Source: Phycisphaerae bacterium
GTDB taxonomy: Bacteria > Planctomycetota > Phycisphaerae > JAAYCJ01
DNA length: 36,801 nt
Reading direction: 5' to 3'
NCBI GenBank assembly: GCA_012729815.1
Contig: JAAYCJ010000360.1
Span: 1-36,801 of the forward strand
Shown: positions 20,561 to 29,444 of the stretch, piece after piece
Position numbering within the stretch: the first letter of the stretch is position 1
Layout: each line of letters starts with the position of its first letter
Position numbers and translations under genes: made by a program
The notes under the pieces: generated by a model
Databases searched by the model: none
Told to the model about the DNA's origin: nothing
What the model saw: the letters and a program-made list of their open reading frames with translations, nothing else

Positions 20561-22432
20561 CTATAGTGTGAAGTGGAACGTGGCGCCTGCGCCCACCCGC
20601 CCTTCGGCCCGGATCGATCCGCCGTGCCGCCGGATGATCCGCTGCACCGTGGCCAGCCCAACCCCAGTGCCCTCGAACTCCGAGACGCTGTGAAGCCGCT
20701 CGAACGGTTTGAACAGCTTGTTCGAGAACGCCATGTCGAACCCCGCCCCGTTGTCCCGGACAAAAAAACTCCGACCGTTCGATGAGGCCTCCAGGCCGAA
20801 CTCGATCCTCGCCTTCTCCGTCTTGGCGGTGAACTTCCACGCATTGCCCAGCAGGTTCTCCAGTACGATCCTCAGCAGGTGCGAATCCCCCTCCACCGTC
20901 AGGCCCGGCTCGATCACAAACTCAGCCTCCCGCTCCGGTTGGCCGGCCAGAAAGCCTTCCGCGATCGCCTGGGCCATCGCGCTCAAATCCACCTGCTCCT
21001 GCTCCATCGCCATCCGCGTCACCCTCGCCAGCTCCAGCAGGTCGTCGATCAACTGCGCCATGTACTGGCTGTTGCGACGCATCCGTTCCAGATAGCCTCT
21101 CCCCTCTTCGTCAAACGCACCCCCGTACTCGTCGAGCAGGATCTTGCTGAACCCGTCGATGATCCGCAGAGGAGCCCGCAGGTCGTGCGACACCGAGTAC
21201 GAAAATGACTCCAGCTCCCGGTTCGCCTCGCGAAGCTCCGCCGTCCGGGCCGCCACCCGCCGCTCCAGCTCCTCGTTGAACTGCCGAACCTGCTCCTCCC
21301 GCTCCTTGATCTCGGTCAAATCCGTCATGATCAGCCCCATCCCGTCGCCGACCTTGAACGCCTTGACCGCCATCCGACGCTCGCCCGCCGCCGACGCCAC
21401 CCGCACGTCCTCCGCATAAAACGGCTGACCCGTCCTCACCACGTTCGCGTACAGGCTGTAACGCCCGCTGGTTCTGAGTTCCGGAACCACCTCGGAAAAA
21501 TGCCGCCCCACCAGATCCTCCCGCGAACGCCCCGACAGCCGCAACCCCGCCTCGTTGACCTCCACGATGTTCAACTCCGAGTCGAACAGGGCGAACACGT
21601 CCGTCGCCGAAGCCATGAAACCCGCCAGTCGTTCCTCGCTCTCCCGCAGCGTCGCCTCCACCCGCTCCCGCTGTCCGATATCCGCCCCCAATTGCGCCAC
21701 CGTCCCGGCCAACTTCGCCGACATCGAATTGATGCCTTCCTGCAGCATGCCGATCTCGTCCCGCGAATTGACCCGGCAGATCGCCGCTCCTAATTCCCCG
21801 CCCTCCACCCGCTTAACGCACGCCAGAGTGTCCCCGATCCGCCGCGTCACCACCCGCCGCATCAGCAGAACCTCCACCGCCGACGTCGCCAGCACGCAAA
21901 TCGCCGTCCCCGCCCAGAACAGCAGCGAAATCATCCGTTTCTTCGCCTGAGCCTGGGCCAGGCTTGACTTGATGTACAGGAACCCGATCAGCCGCCCGTC
22001 CTCCAGCCGCAGCGGAGTCAGACTGACCAGCACCTCCGCCTCGCCGTCCCCGCTCGGAACCACCTGCGGGGCGAACACGTTCGCGCTCAGCATGTCCGGC
22101 CACTCCACCGCCGCGACTTCCGAAATCCGCCGGCCGATATGCGCGGGATTCAGCGAGTAGTACACCTGCTGGTTCATCCCGATCACCATCGCCTCCATCA
22201 GCTCCCCGCCCACCAGATCCTCCATGACCTGCTCGCTGTTGACCGACTCGTAGCTCAGCACCCCCTGCATCATCAACTCGCCCGGAATCCGAATCCGCGA
22301 CACCGTCCGCCGATCCACCTCGTCGCTGAACCGCTGAATGTACCAGTACCCCATCCCCAGCAGCGCGATCAGCTCAACGCTGACGATGATAAAACCGATC
22401 TTGAAAATCAGACTATCGCTCAGCCGTCGCAT
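20561..22432 (-). CDS. transmembrane sensor histidine kinase (HAMP-PAS), paired with a binding protein
   Basis: A 623-residue kinase. Membrane helices at about 8-31 and 168-190 enclose a periplasmic sensor of about 135 residues (VLSYESVNSEQVMEDLVGG...VVPSGDGEAEVLVSLTPLRLEDGRLIGFLYI, resembling a Cache-like fold). HAMP follows at about 191-245 (RRVVTRRIGDTLACVKRVEGGELG...DEIGMLQEGINSM), a PAS at about 265-385, a coiled linker, HisKA with H416 in YSVSHDLRAPLR, and HATPase with NLLGNAWKF, DNGAGFD and GTGVGLATV. Its start lies only 9 bases after the stop of the solute-binding protein gene, and the ribosome binding site AGGGCGAG overlaps that stop, so the two are made together. The binding protein probably presents a ligand, likely a sugar, to this sensor. 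The output regulator is not in the window. Confidence 0.9.
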   Translation of the reverse strand: MRRLSDSLIFKIGFIIVSVELIALLGMGYWYIQRFSDEVDRRTVSRIRIPGELMMQGVLSYESVNSEQVMEDLVGGELMEAMVIGMNQQVYYSLNPAHIGRRISEVAAVEWPDMLSANVFAPQVVPSGDGEAEVLVSLTPLRLEDGRLIGFLYIKSSLAQAQAKKRMISLLFWAGTAICVLATSAVEVLLMRRVVTRRIGDTLACVKRVEGGELGAAICRVNSRDEIGMLQEGINSMSAKLAGTVAQLGADIGQRERVEATLRESEERLAGFMASATDVFALFDSELNIVEVNEAGLRLSGRSREDLVGRHFSEVVPELRTSGRYSLYANVVRTGQPFYAEDVRVASAAGERRMAVKAFKVGDGMGLIMTDLTEIKEREEQVRQFNEELERRVAARTAELREANRELESFSYSVSHDLRAPLRIIDGFSKILLDEYGGAFDEEGRGYLERMRRNSQYMAQLIDDLLELARVTRMAMEQEQVDLSAMAQAIAEGFLAGQPEREAEFVIEPGLTVEGDSHLLRIVLENLLGNAWKFTAKTEKARIEFGLEASSNGRSFFVRDNGAGFDMAFSNKLFKPFERLHSVSEFEGTGVGLATVQRIIRRHGGSIRAEGRVGAGATFHFTL

Positions 22433-22441
22433 CGTCTCGCC

Positions 22442-23875
22442 CTATCGGCACAACGCCATGATCCGATCGTACGCCTCCTCCGCGCTCGTCTCGCCGGTCA
22501 GAATAAGGATCAACTCCGCCTCGATCTCCCGCTGCAATCCCCAGTTCTCCCGTCCCAGCAGATACCCAGCCGTCGACGAGTAATCCACCCGCGAGACGTA
22601 CCGCCGCCCGACGTCCTCCACGAACCGCTCGAACACGTCCGAACTCCACGCCGGACTCGCCAGATGACCGCGCAGGCCCGTCGGATTCTTCGTGTAACGC
22701 ACCCACTTCTCCGCGATCGCCGGACGACTCCAGAACATCACCAGATCGATCGCGTGCTCCCGGTTCGCAGTCGCCTTCATCACCGCCCACGTCGGCAGGT
22801 ATCCGCCCAGATAGTGATCCGTCTCACCGAATGCCGGCAGCTCCACCGGCGCCATCTTCTTCATCTTCTCCGGATTCATACCCCGCCAATGGCTGTACAT
22901 CCACGTCCCGTTCACGTAAAACAACGCCGCGTCGTTCAGCACCAGCCCCCGCGTCGCGAACCACTGGTTCTCCCCGTGCGACGCGATCAGCGGATCGTAC
23001 CGACCCAACGCCTCGAACGCCGCCAACGTCCGACGCAAAGCCGCCAGCTTCTCCGGTGACGACTCCTCCCGTTTGCCCTCCTCAAAGCTCAGTAGCGACT
23101 TGACCAGACGCTGGAACAAAATCTCCATCGTAACCCAGTCCGACGATTCGTAAAACGCCGCCACTCCCTCCTTGTGGTTCCGGTTGTACTCGGCGACCGC
23201 CCGCACATATCCCAGCAAATCCTCGAACGTCATTCCTGCCGGCTTGATCGTCAGGCCCAGACGCCGCGCCACGTCCTGGTTGTACCACAAAGCATAGTAG
23301 TACCCCTCGATGTACGGCCCGGTCAGGATCCCGCCCGTCTGGTTGCGATACGCCGGATCGGCGATGATGAACGGCTTCTGCGTCTCGGCGAACCCCGGTA
23401 TCTCCCTGAAATCCACCAGGTGCTTCGCTCCCCAATCCGGGTCGCTCAGTTCCTCCGCGACGTATTCATAGGTCCGCGGCTCAAGCCACAACACGTCCCA
23501 CTCAACCCGTCCGCTGCGGATCATCGCCGCGACAAACCGCGCCGTCTCCAGGTGCCCGCGAGACCCCATGATCTCCTGCGGAAACTTCAGGTTCACCTCG
23601 ATCCCCTGGTGCAGGAACCCGAACTCCGCTGCGACCTCGCGAACCAGCGACTCCCGCTTGTCCTCGCCCAGCCAGTGGCCCATCCAGTTCACCCGGCCCC
23701 TCGGCTCCGACGGAACTGTCGCCAGGCCCGCCGGCCAGCAGAACGGCTCGAACCCGCCCGAAGGCCCCCGTTCCCCGGGAGTGCTCCATATCCATAAGGC
23801 GGCCACGACGATCGCTCCGAGCGCCGTCCCTCCCGCGATCATCAGAACCCGCAGTGGTTTCCCTCGACGTCCCAT
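22442..23875 (-). CDS. membrane-anchored extracellular solute-binding protein
   Basis: A 477-residue protein of the ABC-transporter family 1 solute-binding type, usually for sugars. The ATG follows GGTGGAG. Residues about 9-30 form a hydrophobic helix (VLMIAGGTALGAIVVAALWIW) with no lipobox Cys and no obvious signal peptidase site, so the protein may remain anchored with its binding domain outside. Family features: RVNWMGHWLGEDKRESLVREVAAEF near the start, an early strand IEVNLKFPQE, WDVLWLEPRTYEYVAE, GILTGPYIEGYYYALWYNQDVARRLGL, a hinge GMTFEDLLGYVRAV, and FYVNGTWMYSHWRG...GYLPTWAVMKATANREHAIDLVMFW. No permease or ATPase genes adjoin. Instead it is 9 bases upstream of a histidine kinase gene, which suggests sensing rather than uptake. 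I saw no convincing promoter upstream on this strand. Confidence 0.82.
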   Translation of the reverse strand: MGRRGKPLRVLMIAGGTALGAIVVAALWIWSTPGERGPSGGFEPFCWPAGLATVPSEPRGRVNWMGHWLGEDKRESLVREVAAEFGFLHQGIEVNLKFPQEIMGSRGHLETARFVAAMIRSGRVEWDVLWLEPRTYEYVAEELSDPDWGAKHLVDFREIPGFAETQKPFIIADPAYRNQTGGILTGPYIEGYYYALWYNQDVARRLGLTIKPAGMTFEDLLGYVRAVAEYNRNHKEGVAAFYESSDWVTMEILFQRLVKSLLSFEEGKREESSPEKLAALRRTLAAFEALGRYDPLIASHGENQWFATRGLVLNDAALFYVNGTWMYSHWRGMNPEKMKKMAPVELPAFGETDHYLGGYLPTWAVMKATANREHAIDLVMFWSRPAIAEKWVRYTKNPTGLRGHLASPAWSSDVFERFVEDVGRRYVSRVDYSSTAGYLLGRENWGLQREIEAELILILTGETSAEEAYDRIMALCR

Positions 23876-24167
23876 GACTCACTCCACCCCAATACCGGAG
23901 CAAGCCCGATTACCCGATGTCACGCAATCCCTTCGCCCGCAAACGTCGCAGCGAATCGATATGCGGATGGCGATCCCCCTCTTTCTTATTCTTAGCGTTC
24001 ATCGTCCGGCAATCAAACAATATCCACGAGAGCCAAAACAACTCGGCGGCCTTGGATTTGCAGCGGCTGGGACGAAAACGCCGGCTCCGCTGCACTTCCG
24101 CGAGAGCGGACATTTGCCTGCCGAAGCCCAGCCGGGTACAATAGCATCGAGACAGGGGGGCGTTGCG
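23876..24167. other. divergent intergenic region between binding protein and treY
   Basis: These 292 bases separate the minus-strand binding-protein gene from treY. The right end carries the treY promoter. The frame of treY is open through the region but has no start signal before 24168. No convincing minus-strand promoter and no large palindrome were seen. Confidence 0.5.
24114..24142 (+). promoter_or_regulatory. promoter of the treYZ operon
   Basis: TTGCCT (24114-24119), a 17-base spacer and TACAAT (24137-24142). The treY ATG at 24168 is 25 bases downstream, with a GGGGGG run at 24155-24160 as ribosome binding site. Confidence 0.55.
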
Positions 24168-26660
24168 ATGGCCGGACATGCGCTGCGGGGAACGTACCGT
24201 CTTCAGTTGGGCGGCGGATTTGGCCTCTCCGAGGCGGAGAACCTCGCCGACTACCTCTCCGAACTGGGCGTTAGCCATCTCTACACCTCCCCGCTGCTTC
24301 AAGCCGCTCCGGGCAGCGAGCACGGCTACGACGTGGTCGATCACCGAACCGTCAACCGCGAACTCGGCGGCCAAGCCGGTCACCAGCGTCTCGTCAAAGC
24401 TCTGGCACGCCGACGCCTCGGGCTCGTGGTCGACATCGTGCCGAACCACATGGGAATCGCCAGCCGCGAAAACCAACTCTGGTGGGACGTCCTGACCCGC
24501 GGCCGATCAAGCCCCTACGCACCTTACTTCGACATCCACTGGGACATCCAGTCGCCGGGACTGACCGGAAAAATCCTGCTTCCCATACTCGCCGATCACT
24601 ATGGCCTGGAACTGGAAAAAGGCGATCTTTGTCTGGCCCGGGCCGGCGACCAAGTCGTCGTCCAATACCACGACCACCAGCTTCCCCTCTCACCGGAAAC
24701 CCGGGCCGAACTGCACAGCGAGGGCGACGAACTGGACCGCCGGATCGCCGCCGTCAACCGTGACCTCGAACGCCTCGATGCCATCCTGCGCCGCCAGCAC
24801 TATCGCCTGGCCTGGTGGCGGCTGGGATCGGAGCTCCTGAATTACCGCCGGTTTTTCGCCATCGACACCCTCGTCGCCCTTCACATGGACCGCCAGGACG
24901 TCTTCGACTGCGCCCACAAGCTGCCCCTGGAATGGCTCGCCTCCGCCCAGGCCGACGGCCTGCGGGTCGACCATCCCGACGGCCTCCGCGACCCGCAAAG
25001 CTATCTCCAACGCCTGCGAAACCGCGCCGGCGATGCCTGGATTGTCGTCGAGAAAATTCTCGCCCCCGACGAGAAATTGCCGGCCGATTGGCCGGTGGCC
25101 GGAACTACCGGCTATGACTTCCTCAACCAGGTCTCCGGCCTCTTCGTCGATCTCGCCGCACGCCAGCCGCTGACCGACCTCTACGTCCGCTTCACCGGTG
25201 TCAAAACGAACTACGCGGAACTCGCCCGGCAGAACAAACTGCTCCTGCTGACCACCGAGTTCGCCCCCGACGTCGCGCGGGTAGGGGGGCTGCTGGCGGA
25301 AGTCTGTGAGGGCCATCGACGCTTTCGCGACTACGGCCCACGAACCCTTCAAGCGGCGGTCGCCGAACTCGCAGCCGATTTCCCCGTCTACCGCAGCTAC
25401 GCCGACCCACAAACCGGCCAGGTCAGCGATCAGGACCTCGCCAACATCCGCCAGGCCGTTGACCACGCCAAACGCCACCGCGCCGACCTCGACCCGCGGC
25501 TCTTCGAATCCCTCGCCGACCTGCTGACCCTCCGCCTGACCGGCCCGGCCGAAGCCGAATTCGTCTACCGCTTCCAGCAGCTCTCCGGGCCCGCCGCCGC
25601 CAAGGGCATCGAGGATACCGCCTTCTATCGCTACAACCGCCTCGTCTCCCTCAACGAGGTCGGCGGCGACCCCGACCGCTTCGGCACCCCGCTCGAGACC
25701 TTCCACGCCTGGTGCCGCCACATGCACCAACACTGGCCGCGCGGCATGCTGACCACCTCCACCCACGACACCAAACGCAGCGAGGACGTCCGGGCTCGCA
25801 TCCACGTCCTCACCGAAATGGTCCCAGCCTGGGATGACGCCGTCTCCCGTTGGTCCGCGATGAACCGCCAACACCGCACCGGCGACTGGCCCGACCCTAA
25901 CCTCGAGTACCTTCTCTACCAGAACCTGGTGGGGGCCTGGCCGATCACCGTCGACCGCATGACCGCCTTCGCCGCCAAGGCGATGCGCGAAGCCAAGGAA
26001 CACACCGACTGGAAAACCCCAAACCAAGCTTACGAATCAGCCGTCCTGCGCTTCGTCACGGCAGCGATGGAGTCTCGCGATTTCCGCGAAGACCTCGCCG
26101 CCTTCGTCGTGCACATGACAGTGCCCGGCTGGATCAACGCCCTCGCCCAGACCCTGATCAAGTACACCGCCCCCGGCGTCCCGGACCTCTACCAGGGAAC
26201 CGAACTCTGGGATCTGAGCCTCGTCGACCCCGACAACCGACGGCCGGTCGACTACGACTTGCGCCGAAAACTCCTGCGGGAACTGGCCAACCTGAGCATC
26301 GACGAAATCTGGACCCGCGCCGACGAAGGCCTCCCCAAACTCCTGGTCATCCAACGCGCGCTCGCCCTCCGCGCCCGACGACCCGAAGCCTTCGACAAAG
26401 GTCCATATCACCCGATCCAAGCCCACGGCGCCCGCCGCGAGCACGTCGTGGCCTTCACCCGCGGAGACGAAATCGCCGCCCTCGTGCCACGCCTGACCCT
26501 CCGCCTCGCGGGCCGATGGGACGACACATCAATCGAGCTTCCGACGGGCCGCTGGATCGACCAGTTCACGAACCACGAACACCGGGGCGGACGACGCCGA
26601 GTGGAAGACCTGCTGGCCCGCTTCCCCGTCGCCCTGCTCTCTCGCGAAGGGGGAAACTGA
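24168..26660 (+). CDS. treY: malto-oligosyltrehalose synthase TreY
   Basis: An 830-residue GH13 enzyme that turns the reducing-end alpha-1,4 bond of maltooligosaccharides into the alpha,alpha-1,1 bond of trehalose. The N-terminus is characteristic (RGTYRLQL..GFGL, YLSELGVSHLYTSPLLQAAPGSEHGYDVVD). The catalytic Asp is in GLRVDHPDGLRDP (near 265), the acid/base Glu in IVVEKILAPDEKLP (near 295), and the TreY signature STHDTKRSEDVRARI lies near 533. The C-terminal part has YTAPGVPDLYQGTELWDLSLVDPDNRRPVDY. The start at 24168 is set by the promoter and G-rich ribosome binding site; upstream open frame is antisense to the binding-protein gene. It is followed after two bases by treZ. Length is within the usual range. 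Confidence 0.95.
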   Translation: MAGHALRGTYRLQLGGGFGLSEAENLADYLSELGVSHLYTSPLLQAAPGSEHGYDVVDHRTVNRELGGQAGHQRLVKALARRRLGLVVDIVPNHMGIASRENQLWWDVLTRGRSSPYAPYFDIHWDIQSPGLTGKILLPILADHYGLELEKGDLCLARAGDQVVVQYHDHQLPLSPETRAELHSEGDELDRRIAAVNRDLERLDAILRRQHYRLAWWRLGSELLNYRRFFAIDTLVALHMDRQDVFDCAHKLPLEWLASAQADGLRVDHPDGLRDPQSYLQRLRNRAGDAWIVVEKILAPDEKLPADWPVAGTTGYDFLNQVSGLFVDLAARQPLTDLYVRFTGVKTNYAELARQNKLLLLTTEFAPDVARVGGLLAEVCEGHRRFRDYGPRTLQAAVAELAADFPVYRSYADPQTGQVSDQDLANIRQAVDHAKRHRADLDPRLFESLADLLTLRLTGPAEAEFVYRFQQLSGPAAAKGIEDTAFYRYNRLVSLNEVGGDPDRFGTPLETFHAWCRHMHQHWPRGMLTTSTHDTKRSEDVRARIHVLTEMVPAWDDAVSRWSAMNRQHRTGDWPDPNLEYLLYQNLVGAWPITVDRMTAFAAKAMREAKEHTDWKTPNQAYESAVLRFVTAAMESRDFREDLAAFVVHMTVPGWINALAQTLIKYTAPGVPDLYQGTELWDLSLVDPDNRRPVDYDLRRKLLRELANLSIDEIWTRADEGLPKLLVIQRALALRARRPEAFDKGPYHPIQAHGARREHVVAFTRGDEIAALVPRLTLRLAGRWDDTSIELPTGRWIDQFTNHEHRGGRRRVEDLLARFPVALLSREGGN

Positions 26661-26662
26661 CG

Positions 26663-28387
26663 ATGGAATTCCGCCTCTGGGCGCCGAACGCCGAACATGT
26701 GCGGGTGGTCATCGACGGACACGAACACGCCATGACCGCCGAACAACACGGCTGGTGGCGTGCGGATGTCCCAGCCCAGGCGGGCTCCGCCTACCAATTC
26801 CGCCTCGACGACGGCGAACCGCTGCCCGACCCGCGCTCGCCGCACCAACCGGACGGCGTGACCGGCCCGTCGCAACTGATCGACCACGCCGCGTTCCCCT
26901 GGACCGACAGCCGCTGGCAAGCTCCGCCCCTCGCCGGTGGCGTCATCTACGAACTCCACGTCGGCGCCTTCACCCCCGCCGGCACCTTCGACGCAGCCGT
27001 CGAACGCCTCGACCACCTGACCGACCTCGGCGTCACCCACGTCGAACTGATGCCGCTCGCCCAGTTCTCCGGCCGCCGAAACTGGGGATACGACGGCGTC
27101 TACCCCTACGCCCCACACAACGCCTACGGCGGCCCGCTCGCCCTCAAACGCCTCGTCGACGCCTGCCACGCCCGCGGACTGGCCGTCCTCCTCGACGTCG
27201 TCTACAACCACCTCGGCCCCGAAGGCAACCGCCTCAGCCGCTTCGGTCCCTACTTCACCGACCGCCACAAAACCGTCTGGGGCGACACCGCCAACCTCGA
27301 AAACCCCGGCTCCGACCACGTCCGCCGCTTCTTCATCGACAACGCCCTGATGTGGATCCGCGACTACCATCTCGACGGCCTCCGCGTCGACGCCGTCCAC
27401 GCCTTCGCCGACAACTCCGCCAGACCCTTCCTCGAACAGCTCGCCGACCAGGTCCACGCCCTCGCCGGTCCGCTCAACCGCCACGTCCTGATCATCGCCG
27501 AGAGCGACCTGAACGATCCCAGGGTCGTCCAATGCCCGGACACCGGAGGCTGCGGCTTCGACGCCCAATGGGCCGACGACCTCCACCACGCCCTCCACGC
27601 CCTCGTCACCGGAGAACGTACCGGCTACTACGCCGACTTCGGCCGCCTCGCCGACCTCGCCAAAGCCCTCCAAAACCCCTTCGTCTACGACGGCCGCTAC
27701 TCAGCCCACCGCGGCCGAACCCACGGCCGGCCCCCCGGATCCCTCAGCGGCCACCGCTTCGTCGTCTGCCTGCAAAACCACGACCAGATCGGCAACCGCG
27801 ACCAGGGCCGACGCATCAGCCATCTCGCCGACCTCGGCCGCGTCAAAGCCGCCGCCGCACTCATCCTCACCTCGCCCTACGTGCCGCTGATCTTCCAGGG
27901 CGAGGAGTGGGCCGCGACCACCCCCTTTGCCTACTTCTGCGACTTCCAGGACCCCGACCTTGCCAGAGACGTCCGCCACGGCCGAAAGGACGAATTCGCC
28001 TCCTTCGGCTGGTCGCCCGACGCCGTCCCGGACCCACAAGCCGACCAGACCTTCCAAAACTCCAAACTCCACTGGGACGAACCCGCCCGCGAACCGCACG
28101 CCTCCATGCTCCAATGGTACCGCCAACTGATCCGCCTCCGACGCGCCACGCCATCCCTGTCCGACGGTCGCCGAGACAACGTCCGCGCCCGCTTCGACGA
28201 GGACCAACGCTGGCTGATCATGCAGCGAGGCCCCATCGCCGTCGCCTGCAACTTCGACCAGACGACGCAGCAACTCAGCCTCGATGGCCACAGCCAACCG
28301 CTCCTGCAGTCCGACCCCGCCATCCGCATCGACGACGGCCTGGTGCGACTGCCGCCCGCATCCGTAGCCGTCCTGCGCCGCTCTTGA
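26663..28387 (+). CDS. treZ: malto-oligosyltrehalose trehalohydrolase TreZ
   Basis: A 574-residue GH13 enzyme that releases trehalose from maltooligosyltrehalose, completing the pathway begun by TreY. The ATG is two bases after the treY stop, and the ribosome binding site (AAGGGGGAAA) lies in the treY end, so the genes are coupled. Domains: N-terminal beta-sandwich (FRLWAPNAEHVRVVIDG, residues 1-90), then the barrel beginning VIYELHVGAFTPAGTFDAAVERLDHL. Catalytic residues are visible as Asp in LDGLRVDAVHAF (near 241), Glu in IIAESDLNDP (near 280) and the NHDQIGNR motif (near 372), which is diagnostic for TreZ. C-terminal small beta-domain ends SVAVLRRS. TreX, the debranching enzyme often found with them, is absent. 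Confidence 0.95.
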   Translation: MEFRLWAPNAEHVRVVIDGHEHAMTAEQHGWWRADVPAQAGSAYQFRLDDGEPLPDPRSPHQPDGVTGPSQLIDHAAFPWTDSRWQAPPLAGGVIYELHVGAFTPAGTFDAAVERLDHLTDLGVTHVELMPLAQFSGRRNWGYDGVYPYAPHNAYGGPLALKRLVDACHARGLAVLLDVVYNHLGPEGNRLSRFGPYFTDRHKTVWGDTANLENPGSDHVRRFFIDNALMWIRDYHLDGLRVDAVHAFADNSARPFLEQLADQVHALAGPLNRHVLIIAESDLNDPRVVQCPDTGGCGFDAQWADDLHHALHALVTGERTGYYADFGRLADLAKALQNPFVYDGRYSAHRGRTHGRPPGSLSGHRFVVCLQNHDQIGNRDQGRRISHLADLGRVKAAAALILTSPYVPLIFQGEEWAATTPFAYFCDFQDPDLARDVRHGRKDEFASFGWSPDAVPDPQADQTFQNSKLHWDEPAREPHASMLQWYRQLIRLRRATPSLSDGRRDNVRARFDEDQRWLIMQRGPIAVACNFDQTTQQLSLDGHSQPLLQSDPAIRIDDGLVRLPPASVAVLRRS

Positions 28388-28449
28388 CTTCTTCACGCAT
28401 GTCGCCAAGACTATCCGCCATCGCCCCGTGCGACACGCAAAGGAAGAAC

Positions 28450-29301
28450 ATGAAAATCACCTCCGACTGGCACATCCACACCCGAAACTCCTGCGACGAC
28501 GCCTGCCTCGCCGTCTCAACCCTCCTGGCCAGAACCGCCCAGCTCGGCATCACAGACTTCGGCATCACCGATCACCTCCACACCCCGTTCAACTGGCCCG
28601 ACATCGAAGCCTCGCGCCGCGAATTCCTGGCCAACCCGCAATCCCCGCGCTTCCACTTCGGCATCGAAGTCTCCTGCGTCTCACAATGGGAAATCGACCA
28701 GGTCGCCGCCGGCCGCCACGACCAGCCGACCTACGGCATCCGCCAGGGCGGACCGCCCGAAGCGCCTCTCGCCATCGCCCTCACCCCCGACCGGATCGCC
28801 GCCGCCGGAATCGAGTACGTCATCGGCGGAACCCACTGGCCCATGTACGTCCCCTACGAACGAGACGCCGTCATCCGCGACTTCCACCGCCAGAACATGT
28901 TCCTCGCCACCCACCCCCTGGTCACCATCGTCGCCCATCCCTGGTGGTGGCACAACCACTGGCAGGACCCCGACGGCCTCTACCGCACCGAACCCTGGCT
29001 CGACGACTTCGGCAAAATCCCGCAATCCATCCACGACGAGTTCATCGCCGCCGTCCTCCAGCACGGCAAGGTCGTCGAAATCAACGTCGAAGGCATGCTC
29101 CTCAACCGCACCTACGAGGACCGCTTCAAATGCCGATACCTCGACTACCTCGCCCAGCTCAACGACCGTCAAGTGCCCCTGAGCCTCGGTTCCGATTGCC
29201 ACGACGCCGCCTACGCCATCGACTTCCACTCCGTCTCCGCCATGCTCGACTCAATCGGCGTCGCCGACCAGGACCTCTGGACGCTCCCGCCCCGTCCCTG
29301 A
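28450..29301 (+). CDS. PHP-domain phosphoesterase (histidinol-phosphatase-like)
   Basis: A 283-residue metal-dependent hydrolase of the PHP family (polymerase and histidinol phosphatase), which removes phosphate from small molecules or acts as a nuclease. The ATG follows AGGAAG at 28441-28446. Metal ligands appear in order: HxH (DWHIHTRNSCDD, H8 and H10), D41-H42 in GITDH, Glu in FGIEVS, His in VIGGTHWP, His in TIVAHPWWW, Glu in VVEINVEG, and D and H in LGSDCHD. This full set indicates an active three-metal centre. It lies 62 bases after treZ and is probably part of the same transcript. A histidinol-phosphatase role is possible, but no histidine genes adjoin, and a phosphosugar substrate is a fair alternative given the neighbours. 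Confidence 0.87.
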   Translation: MKITSDWHIHTRNSCDDACLAVSTLLARTAQLGITDFGITDHLHTPFNWPDIEASRREFLANPQSPRFHFGIEVSCVSQWEIDQVAAGRHDQPTYGIRQGGPPEAPLAIALTPDRIAAAGIEYVIGGTHWPMYVPYERDAVIRDFHRQNMFLATHPLVTIVAHPWWWHNHWQDPDGLYRTEPWLDDFGKIPQSIHDEFIAAVLQHGKVVEINVEGMLLNRTYEDRFKCRYLDYLAQLNDRQVPLSLGSDCHDAAYAIDFHSVSAMLDSIGVADQDLWTLPPRP

Positions 29302-29368
29302 TCCCCGATGCTCCATGCCCAGCCTCCGGTTCCCCCGGAAAAACCGCGACTTTTCTCCCGTCCCACGG

Positions 29369-29386
29369 TATCATCTGTCATGACAG
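29369..29386 (+). promoter_or_regulatory. -10 box and perfect palindrome before the fusion gene
   Basis: TATCAT (29369-29374) is a -10-like box with only a weak -35 upstream (GCGACT, 29346-29351). It is directly followed by the perfect 12-base palindrome CTGTCATGACAG (29375-29386). The palindrome covers the expected start of transcription, 59 bases before the ATG at 29445, where a repressor would block initiation. TGT-N4-ACA symmetry is of the kind bound by GntR-family dimers. The rest of the 143-base gap shows nothing notable. Confidence 0.4.
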
Positions 29387-29444
29387 TTGGCCCAAAACGT
29401 CCCCGCCCAAACCGTGGCGGTACCATTGATTTCGAGGATCTCAA

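Noticed and set aside
23568-24167. N-terminal extension of treY by 200 codons
   Set aside because: It is antisense to the binding-protein gene, lies before the treY promoter, and TreY homologues begin near RGTYRLQL.
26755-28449. Long plus-strand frame joined to the PHP gene, giving 848 codons
   Set aside because: The part before 28450 is a +1 shadow of treZ made almost wholly of Arg and Pro. The PHP gene has its own ribosome binding site at 28441-28446.
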